Part shown: positions 5,147 to 9,774 of the stretch, piece after piece
Numbering within the stretch: the stretch's first letter is position 1
How the letters are laid out: every line of letters begins with the position of its first letter
Origin: an uncultured Negativicutes bacterium
Lineage (GTDB): Bacteria > Bacillota > Negativicutes > Acidaminococcales > Acidaminococcaceae
Length of the DNA: 9,774 bases
Assembly: GCA_937926555.1 (NCBI GenBank)
Contig: CALAZX010000220.1
Location: forward strand, 1 to 9,774
Reading direction: 5' to 3'
Position numbers and translations under genes: made by a program
The notes under the pieces: generated by a model
What the model saw: only the letters and a program-made list of their open reading frames with translations
Told to the model about the DNA's origin: nothing
The model's database searches: none

Positions 5147-5704
5147 ATGAGCAGAAGATCGAAAGACTCATCCTCCTGGCAGGACTCTGTCAGCGACTGG
5201 ATGATCTCCATCATCGTGGCCGTGGCCATCGCATTTCTTATCCGGACGTTTATTTTTGAACCGTATCTGGTGGAGGGATCTTCGAGGTAGCCGACCCTCG
5301 TGAATCAAGAGCGGCTGATCGTCAACAAGTTCGGCTATTTCGTGGGCGACCCGAAAAAAGGCGAGATTGTCATCTTCCGCTATCCCCAGGACGAGTCCCG
5401 CGACTTCATCAAACGTGTCATCGCGGTAGGCGGCGACACCGTGGAGATGCGTGACGGCAAGGTCCTGGTCAACGGCAAGGTGGTAGCGGAGGATTACACC
5501 TGGAAGGACGACCCCAAGGGTAGCAACCATTCCAACTTCCGGAAATCCGTAGTACCCAAGGACCATCGCTTCGTCCTGGGCGACAACCGGAACAACTCCC
5601 GGGACAGCCGTTTCCCCGATGTGGGCTTTGTCCCCCTGAACCTGGTAAAGGGCAAGGCCGCCGTGGCTTTCTGGCCGGTGGACAAGTTCCGCATGATGCC
5701 CTGA
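5147..5704 (+). pseudogene. lepB: Type I signal peptidase (LepB/SipS), interrupted by an in-frame TAG in the catalytic motif
   Basis: Would be the membrane-anchored Ser/Lys protease that removes signal peptides from exported proteins (185 aa when read through, like Gram-positive SipS). ATG 5147 has GAGGAGGG (5131-5138) 8 nt upstream. Residues 1-17 are cytoplasmic, about 18-37 form the single membrane helix (MISIIVAVAIAFLI), then FEPYLVEGSS with the catalytic Ser46 (5282-5284). The next codons are AGG (Arg47) and TAG (stop, 5288-5290), where the family has Ser-Met-x-Pro-Thr-Leu. After the stop the frame is intact: PTLVNQERLIV, PKKGEIVIF, FIKRVIAVGGDTVE with the general-base Lys, and LGDNRNNSRDSR. 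Two base changes at neighbouring codons explain the damage (for example ATG GAG to AGG TAG). TAG is used as a true stop by ylxM and trmD, so recoding is unlikely. Recent inactivation or a sequence error are the main explanations; another lepB copy would be expected elsewhere. Confidence 0.85.
5284..5302 (+). promoter_or_regulatory. Possible translation restart site inside lepB
   Basis: GAGGT (5284-5288) overlaps the premature TAG and is SD-like; an in-frame GTG follows at 5300-5302, 11 nt after it. Ribosomes stopping at TAG could restart here and make a 134-residue C-terminal fragment carrying the Lys base but neither the membrane helix nor the catalytic Ser. The spacing is somewhat long and GTG is a weak start, so this is only a possibility. 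Confidence 0.2.
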
Positions 5705-5854
5705 CGCACAGGACCGTGATGGCGGCCGCTCCCGGATTTTCCATCCCTGCCCCGGCATGAACGGGGAAAGGCGGGAGGGCGCGGAGTGATTCCGCGGCGG
5801 AAATCCCCCGTATCTGAACCGAGTGAAGCGAGAGACTGAGAGAGGTGTGACAGC
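5705..5854 (+). other. lepB-rbgA spacer with GC-rich pairing segments
   Basis: 150 nt without a convincing gene. It contains GGATTTTCC (5734-5742), able to pair with GGAAATCC (5799-5806); CCCCG/CGGGG (5750-5754/5762-5766); and a local hairpin GATTCCGC/GCGGAAATC around 5788-5805 that competes for the same GGAAATC strand. The 3' end is purine-rich and leads to the rbgA ribosome binding site. No U-tract, so no terminator; lepB and rbgA are probably co-transcribed. Confidence 0.4.
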
Positions 5855-6727
5855 ATGGAATTAAAAGATTTCAAGATTCAATGGTTCCCCGGACACATGA
5901 CCAAGACCAAGCGCATGATGGAGAACCAGCTGAAGCTGGTGGACGTGGTGGTGGAGATGCTCGACGCGAGGATCCCCCATTCCAGCGCCAACCCCATGCT
6001 GCGGGAGATGCTGGGCGGCAAGCCCCGTGTCATCGCACTGAACAAGTCCGACATGGCGGACCGGGAGAAAACCGAGCGCTGGCTGGAGCGGATGAAAGAG
6101 GACGGTACCAAAGTGTGCCAGGTGGACTGCCGCACCGGCAAAGGCGTGAAACAGCTGCTGAACCTGGTGAAGGAGGCCGCCCGCCCCGTCACTGAGAAGT
6201 GGCTGAAGAAAGGCGTGCGCAACTACCAGGTGCGCCTCATGATCGTGGGCGTCCCCAACGTGGGCAAATCCACCATGATCAACCGTCTGGCCGGCAAGAA
6301 CAAGGCCATCGCCTCCAACCGCCCCGGCGTCACCCGGCAGAAGCAGTGGGTGTCCATCGCCAAGGGGCTGGAGCTCCTGGACACTCCGGGTGTGCTGTGG
6401 CCCAAGTTCGAGAACCCCGGCATCGGCCTGCATCTGGCCGTGACCGGCGCCGTGAAAGAGGATGTCTTCGACCGCCGGGACGCCGTGGAGCTCCTCATCC
6501 AGGAGCTGCTGCGCAAGTATCCCCGCCAGCTGGCGGACTTCTACAAGTTCGACCTGGAGGAGGGGGAGACAGCCCAGAGCGCCATGGAGAAGATCGGCCG
6601 GGCCAGAGGCTGCATCGCCGCAGGCGGTGTGGTTGACCTGAACAAGGTGGAGCAGCTGGTGCTCACCGAGTTCCGCAACGCCAAGATCGGCAACTTCACC
6701 CTGGACGAGCCGGAAGAGGATATCTGA
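5855..6727 (+). CDS. rbgA: Ribosome biogenesis GTPase RbgA (YlqF)
   Basis: Circularly permuted GTPase that drives late assembly of the 50S subunit; usually essential in Firmicutes. 290 aa, normal. The motif order is permuted as expected: after the N-terminal FPGHMTKTKR (11-20) and the DAR element (37-39), G4 NKSD (63-66) comes first. G1 GVPNVGKST (122-130) follows, then the PGVTRQKQW switch region (147-155) and G3 DTPG (166-169). The C-terminal domain (about 195-290) is the helical ANTAR-like RNA-binding part of the family. AGAGGTG (5841-5847) lies 7 nt before the ATG. In many Firmicutes it sits next to rplS-lepB and rnhB, exactly as here. It ends at a strong terminator. Confidence 0.97.
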   Translation: MELKDFKIQWFPGHMTKTKRMMENQLKLVDVVVEMLDARIPHSSANPMLREMLGGKPRVIALNKSDMADREKTERWLERMKEDGTKVCQVDCRTGKGVKQLLNLVKEAARPVTEKWLKKGVRNYQVRLMIVGVPNVGKSTMINRLAGKNKAIASNRPGVTRQKQWVSIAKGLELLDTPGVLWPKFENPGIGLHLAVTGAVKEDVFDRRDAVELLIQELLRKYPRQLADFYKFDLEEGETAQSAMEKIGRARGCIAAGGVVDLNKVEQLVLTEFRNAKIGNFTLDEPEEDI

Positions 6728-6768
6728 TCGGGACGCACCGGGCATGAATCACGTCTGAACTGAAAATG

Positions 6769-6812
6769 AACCGCATGATATGCTGCTAGCGTGTCATGCG
6801 GTTTTTGTTTTT
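6769..6812 (+). terminator. Rho-independent terminator after rbgA
   Basis: AACCGCATGA (6769-6778) and TCATGCGGTT (6794-6803) pair perfectly over 10 bp. The loop can extend the stem by five further pairs (two G-U), leaving the 5-nt loop TGCTA. TTTTT-G-TTTTT (6802-6812) follows. It lies 41 nt after the rbgA stop and separates the lepB-rbgA unit from rnhB. Confidence 0.93.
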
Positions 6813-7089
6813 GCGGCGGATTTTCCAAAGATGCCTTGAAAGAATTACGAAAGAATAAATGAAGGATTTTTCTCATAATAGAGGAGTTACGGATTTCATG
6901 GCGAAATCTTAAAGAGAAGGATTTACTGATGAAAGATTGAGAAATCTCAAGGCGCACCGCAGAGAGAAAAGCCGGAAAGACCATGAGAATCCGGTAAACA
7001 GAGGGCGGGGACTGCGCCGAACGCATCAGGGGTTGGTGCGGCATGCATGAGAATGCCGCCGGTGGGCGGCGGGTATCGGAGGGAAATGG
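6813..7089 (+). promoter_or_regulatory. Structured leader/intergenic region ahead of rnhB
   Basis: 277 nt without a convincing gene. The left part is AT-rich and holds a weak -10-like CATAAT (6874-6879) without a good -35. It also holds two small dyads: GATTTC-ATGGC-GAAATC (6892-6908) and TTGAGA-AA-TCTCAA (6937-6950). The right part is GC-rich and has three overlapping hairpins: CGCATC/GGTGCG (7022-7027/7035-7040), GCGGCAT/ATGCCGC (7038-7044/7053-7059) and GCCGCC-GGTG-GGCGGC (7055-7070). Neighbouring hairpins share strands, so each excludes the next. The last ends 7 nt before the rnhB SD GGAGGG (7078-7083). Confidence 0.4.
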
Positions 7090-7956
7090 ATGACAATCAA
7101 AGAGATCAAGAAACTGCTGGAACTGAATCCCAGTGAGGAACTGCTGGCCGTCTTGCGCCAGGACAAGCGCGTGGGCGTGCAGAAACTGGTAGCGGCCTAT
7201 GAGAAGCGGCAGAAAAAAGAGATGCAGGAGCGGAAACGCTATGAGGCCCTGTGGCACTACGAGAATCTGTATCTGTCCAGACCCGGTGTGGAGTGGGTGC
7301 TGGGCATGGACGAGGCGGGCAGGGGGCCGCTGGCCGGTCCTCTGGTGATTGCCGGCGTGATTCTGCCGCCGGATGTCTATCTGCCGGGGCTCAATGACAG
7401 CAAGAAACTCACCGAGGCCAAAAGGGAAGCGCTGTATCCGGAGATTGTCCGCCAGGCCGTGGCGGTGATGGTCAACGTGGTCAGTGTCTCCAACATCGAC
7501 CGGATGAACATCTACCAGGCTACGAAGAAGGGGATGGAGGCCATCCTGAACCGCATCTCCGTGCGACCCCAGGTGGCGCTGGTGGACGCTATGGAACCCA
7601 GGGCCAGAGGGGTGGAGACCGTCTCCATCATCCACGGCGACGCGCTGAGCGCCTCCATCGCGGCAGCCTCCGTGGTGGCCAAAGTGGTCCGTGACAGACT
7701 GATGAAAGATCTGTCCGTGTTCTATCCGGAATACGGGCTGGAGAGCAACAAAGGCTATGGCAGCCAGCAGCATATGGACGCCATCGCCAAGTTCGGCGCC
7801 ACCCGGATCCACCGCCGGAGCTACGAGCCTATCCGCAGCATGAACCTGCCGCCGGTGGAACGGCGCGAGGACTACCTCTTCGAGCCGGAGGACGGCGTGG
7901 AGGATGAGGGCCTGATGGCAGTGCTGGCGGATCTGGCCAAGGACGCCAGGATTTGA
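7090..7956 (+). CDS. rnhB: Ribonuclease HII
   Basis: Endonuclease that cuts the RNA strand of RNA-DNA hybrids and removes single ribonucleotides from DNA. 288 aa: a charged helical N-terminal extension (about 1-66, with KRQKKEMQERKRYEALW), common in Firmicutes, precedes the catalytic core. Core motifs: GMDEAGRGPLAGP (72-84) with catalytic Asp74 and Glu75; DSKKL (103-107); the third acidic residue in ALVDAM (Asp166); HGDALSASIAAASVVAKVVRD with the fourth, Asp184; then SNKGYGSQQHM and IHRRSYEP. A C-terminal acidic tail of about 40 residues follows. The SD GGAGGG (7078-7083) is 6 nt upstream of ATG. Its stop overlaps the yraN start by 4 nt, implying coupled translation. Confidence 0.97.
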   Translation: MTIKEIKKLLELNPSEELLAVLRQDKRVGVQKLVAAYEKRQKKEMQERKRYEALWHYENLYLSRPGVEWVLGMDEAGRGPLAGPLVIAGVILPPDVYLPGLNDSKKLTEAKREALYPEIVRQAVAVMVNVVSVSNIDRMNIYQATKKGMEAILNRISVRPQVALVDAMEPRARGVETVSIIHGDALSASIAAASVVAKVVRDRLMKDLSVFYPEYGLESNKGYGSQQHMDAIAKFGATRIHRRSYEPIRSMNLPPVERREDYLFEPEDGVEDEGLMAVLADLAKDARI

Positions 7957-8327
7957 CACAGCGGCCCGGAAAGGCGGCGGATACCCGTAGCCTCGGACAG
8001 CGGGGCGAGGAGGCCGCAGCGGGCTTCCTGGAGCGCAGGGGCTGGTCCATCAGGGACAGGAACTACCGTATCCGGGAAGGGGAGATTGATATTATCGCCG
8101 TGAAAGGCGGGGAGGTCTCCTTCGTGGAGGTGAAGACCCGCCGCAGCGGCGCTTTCGGCACTCCGGGTATGGCGGTGACCTATGCCAAACGGCGGAAAAT
8201 ACGCAGGACAGCCATGACCTGGCTGTCGGAGCAGGACTGTTTCTACGAGATAGTGTCCTTCTCTGTGATTGAGGTATATGCAGGGGATGGCAGGGCGGAA
8301 ATCCGCTGGCTGCCCGACTGCTTTTGA
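7953..8327 (+). CDS. yraN: YraN (UPF0102) nuclease-fold protein
   Basis: 124-aa protein of the UPF0102/YraN family, with a restriction-endonuclease-like (PD-(D/E)XK) fold; its cellular role is not well defined. The family pattern is clear: SLGQRGEEAAAGFLERRGW (13-31), RDRNYRIREGEIDII (34-48) with Glu44/Asp46, FVEVKTRRS (57-65) with Glu59/Lys61 as the putative metal/catalytic pair, then the 'PGMAVTYAKRRKIRRTA' helix. No ATG or GTG lies before these motifs in frame, so the TTG at 7953 is the start. It overlaps the rnhB stop as TTGA, with AAGGA (7939-7943) 9 nt upstream. It is probably translated by coupling to rnhB. A role in recombination or DNA repair is often guessed from neighbours such as comM. 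Confidence 0.93.
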   Translation: MTQRPGKAADTRSLGQRGEEAAAGFLERRGWSIRDRNYRIREGEIDIIAVKGGEVSFVEVKTRRSGAFGTPGMAVTYAKRRKIRRTAMTWLSEQDCFYEIVSFSVIEVYAGDGRAEIRWLPDCF

Positions 8328-8433
8328 GAATGAACTGGAAATATGGCACCTGCCCGGCTTGCCAGAGAAAGGGCGGCGGGCCGTGTGCGGAGATAGGATG
8401 TGTGGGCCGGAAGGCAGGAAAGGAAGAGATACC

Positions 8434-8547
8434 ATGAGAATGAATCTGAGAACCCGGTTGATACTGGTTGCAGGGCTGGTGCTCTGCCATCTGCTGCTGG
8501 CAGGCTGTGGCGGCGGCTTCACCGGCAATCCCAGCATCTTCGGCTGA
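8434..8547 (+). CDS. Very small predicted lipoprotein, function unknown
   Basis: 37-aa ORF with a textbook lipoprotein signal peptide: basic MRMNLRTR, hydrophobic LILVAGLVLCHLL, and lipobox LAGC with the lipidated Cys25. The mature part would be only 13 residues, CGGGFTGNPSIFG, rich in Gly. ATG 8434 is preferred because the purine-rich AAAGGAAG (about 8419-8426) lies 7 nt upstream; ATG 8440 is an alternative. The frame stays open upstream into yraN, but starts there have no supporting RBS and would bury the signal peptide. It lies 106 nt after yraN and before a strong terminator, so it is the last gene of the rnhB-yraN unit. Small lipoproteins of similar length (entericidins, LptM) exist in diderms, but no homology is visible. 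Lipidation signal convincing; function unknown. Confidence 0.65.
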   Translation: MRMNLRTRLILVAGLVLCHLLLAGCGGGFTGNPSIFG

Positions 8548-8599
8548 TTCCGGAAGATATCGGCTCAGGTTGGGCGGATGGAAAACGGATAAGAATGAA

Positions 8600-8628
8600 G
8601 TGTCATAAACTGAATTGAACCATACGAT
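8600..8628 (+). promoter_or_regulatory. Weak candidate promoter for comM just before the terminator
   Basis: GTGTCA (8600-8605) and TACGAT (8623-8628) have a 17-nt spacer and 4 of 6 consensus matches each. Transcription would begin near 8635, inside the left arm of the terminator stem, so this transcript could not form the full hairpin and would escape termination. Weak by sequence; proposed mainly because comM otherwise lacks a promoter. Confidence 0.25.
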
Positions 8629-8666
8629 AAGTCCGGCAGCGGGTGTGTCTTCTGCCGGACTTTTTT
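8629..8666 (+). terminator. Rho-independent terminator after the small lipoprotein gene
   Basis: AAGTCCGGCAG (8629-8639) and CTGCCGGACTT (8652-8662) form a perfect 11-bp stem with a 12-nt loop, followed by a run of six T (8661-8666). It lies 82 nt after the lipoprotein stop. The comM SD starts only a few nucleotides downstream, leaving no room for a promoter between terminator and gene. Confidence 0.93.
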
Positions 8667-8683
8667 CAGAAAGGAGTGAGGCG

Positions 8684-9774
8684 TTGTACGCAAAAGTACT
8701 GGGTGAGACCACCCGGGGGCTTCAGGGGAAGCTCATCGTGGTGGAGACGGATCTGGCCAGGGGACTGCCCGGATTCGAGATTGTGGGACTGGCCAACGCG
8801 GCGGTGAAGGAGGCCCGGGAACGGGTGAGGACGGCTATCCGGAATTCGGGGATGCCTTTCCCCAGGAACCGGATCACGGTGAACCTGGCCCCGGCCAGCC
8901 TGCGGAAACAGGGGTCGGCCCTGGACCTGCCCATGGCGGTGGGCATCCTCGTCAGCAGCGGATTGCTGCCTCAAGGGAAAGTACAGGACAAGGTGTTCCT
9001 GGGAGAGCTTTCACTGGAGGGAGAGATCCGCCCGGTGACCGGGGTGCTGTCCATGGTGATGGCGGCACGGGAACAGGGGCTCGGAGAGGTATATGTGCCC
9101 CGGAAGAACGCCCGGGAGGCGGTGCTGGTGGAAGGCATCCGTGTCTATGCGCCGGCCTCCCTGAAAGAGCTGCTGGCCCATCTCCGGAAACCTTTCCTGC
9201 CGGAGGCGGAGAAAGACGGGGAAGTGGCGGTGCGGCAGGCTTCCATGGATTTTGCCGACGTGAAGGGCCAGGCGGTGGCGAAACGGGCCTTGGAGATCGC
9301 GGCGGCCGGCGGGCATCACATCTGGCTGGAGGGGACGCCGGGGGCGGGGAAGACCATGCTGGCGAAACGGCTGGCCACCATCCTTCCCCCCATGACCCGG
9401 GAGGAGGCCCTGGAGGTGACCCGGATCTACAGCGTCGAAGGGTCCCTCACAACGGGGCAGCTGGTGGGGGAGCGGCCTTTCCGCAGCCCCCATCACACCA
9501 CCACGGTACCATCCCTGGCGGGAGGCGGAATCGGGCCGAAACCCGGGGAGGTGACGCTGGCCCACAAGGGGGTGCTGTTCCGGGACGAGTTCCCGGAGTT
9601 CGGCAGGGAATGTCTGGAGATCCTGCGGCAGCCCCTGGAGGACGGGCAGGTGGTGATCAACCGGATCCACGGGTCCTACGTGTTCCCCACGGCCTTCCTG
9701 CTGTGTCTGGCCTCCAACCCCTGCCCTTGCGGCTACTACGGGGACAAGGAGCGGCAGTGCACCTGCAGCGCCGG
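8684..9774 (+). CDS. comM: ComM/YifB Mg-chelatase-like AAA+ ATPase, partial (runs off the window)
   Basis: Hexameric helicase-type ATPase; in naturally competent bacteria ComM promotes branch migration during integration of transforming DNA, and it is also present in non-competent species. The TTG start at 8684 has AAGGAG (8671-8676) 7 nt upstream and gives the family N-terminus MYAKVLG. The N-terminal Lon-protease-like domain (about 1-175) shows GLPGFEIVGLANAAVKEARE and RITVNLAPASLRKQG. The ATPase domain begins at DVKGQ (192-196), with Walker A GTPGAGKT (217-224) and the FRSPHHT segment. Walker B reads VLFRDE (297-302), where the family normally has a hydrophobic residue at Arg300. LEILRQPLEDG and the Cys motif NPCPCGYYGD...CTC follow. 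The visible 363 codons lack the C-terminal domain. Transcription must pass or start within the terminator at 8629-8666. Confidence 0.95.
   Translation, partial: MYAKVLGETTRGLQGKLIVVETDLARGLPGFEIVGLANAAVKEARERVRTAIRNSGMPFPRNRITVNLAPASLRKQGSALDLPMAVGILVSSGLLPQGKVQDKVFLGELSLEGEIRPVTGVLSMVMAAREQGLGEVYVPRKNAREAVLVEGIRVYAPASLKELLAHLRKPFLPEAEKDGEVAVRQASMDFADVKGQAVAKRALEIAAAGGHHIWLEGTPGAGKTMLAKRLATILPPMTREEALEVTRIYSVEGSLTTGQLVGERPFRSPHHTTTVPSLAGGGIGPKPGEVTLAHKGVLFRDEFPEFGRECLEILRQPLEDGQVVINRIHGSYVFPTAFLLCLASNPCPCGYYGDKERQCTCSA

Noticed and set aside
5288..5290. TAG recoding (amber read as an amino acid) in lepB
   Set aside because: ylxM and trmD end at TAG in positions fitting family lengths, and the neighbouring Met-to-Arg change would not be explained by recoding.
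5719..5760. 13-codon ORF (MAAAPGFSIPAPA) after lepB
   Set aside because: Too short, weak SD, no distinguishing feature; likely chance in GC-rich spacer.
5861..6745. 294-codon minus-strand frame opposite rbgA
   Set aside because: Complete antisense shadow of rbgA, with low-complexity His/Leu-rich translation and no ribosome binding site that stands out.
6541..7959. 472-codon minus-strand frame opposite rbgA end and rnhB
   Set aside because: Spans a terminator and two genes on the other strand; the translation shows no domain and the frame is explained by rnhB codon bias.
8269..8547. Longer 92-codon version of the lipoprotein starting inside yraN
   Set aside because: The added residues overlap yraN in another frame, lack an SD and would place the signal peptide in the middle of the protein.
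8400..8618. 72-codon plus-strand frame overlapping the small lipoprotein
   Set aside because: No plausible ribosome binding site and Arg/His-rich shadow-like translation; the lipoprotein frame has the SD and signal peptide.

Overview
The window is an ordinary-looking piece of bacterial core chromosome with several local oddities. Gene content and order fit a Bacillota (Firmicutes) genome: ylxM-ffh-rpsP-khpA-ylqD-rimM-trmD-rplS-lepB-rbgA-rnhB-yraN-comM. The high GC content, the ylqD gene and the rnhB-yraN-comM run suggest a Negativicutes-type lineage (Acidaminococcus/Megasphaera-like), but this is inferred from memory of gene orders, not from a search. I see no mobile element, CRISPR array, prophage, tRNA or rRNA.

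Layout. Positions 1-379 (minus strand) hold the start of an ECF-transporter S component that runs off the left edge. A divergent intergenic region (380-644) contains a promoter for that gene, a very strong consensus promoter for the rightward operon, and two back-to-back perfect inverted repeats touching that promoter. Positions 645-4633 are one tightly packed operon: ylxM and ffh (signal recognition particle), rpsP (ribosomal protein S16), khpA (RNA-binding KH protein), ylqD, rimM (30S maturation) and trmD (tRNA m1G37 methyltransferase). rplS (ribosomal protein L19) follows with its own promoter, which lies inside an inverted repeat, and ends at a strong intrinsic terminator. Together these genes couple ribosome assembly, tRNA modification and membrane targeting.

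After that terminator come lepB (type I signal peptidase) and rbgA (50S assembly GTPase), ended by a second intrinsic terminator. lepB is disrupted: an in-frame TAG sits two codons after the catalytic serine, and the conserved methionine next to that serine is replaced by arginine. The rest of the enzyme is well conserved, so this is either a very recent lesion or a sequence error.

Positions 6813-8666 hold a structured leader, rnhB (RNase HII), yraN (UPF0102 nuclease-fold protein, start overlapping the rnhB stop by 4 nt), a 37-residue predicted lipoprotein and a third intrinsic terminator. comM (Mg-chelatase-like AAA+ ATPase) starts 18 nt after that terminator and runs off the right edge; its Walker B strand carries an unexpected arginine.

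I did not find a clear new multi-gene system. The items most worth checking are the lepB lesion, the paired dyads at the ffh-operon promoter, the tiny lipoprotein next to comM, and the mutually exclusive hairpins ahead of rnhB.
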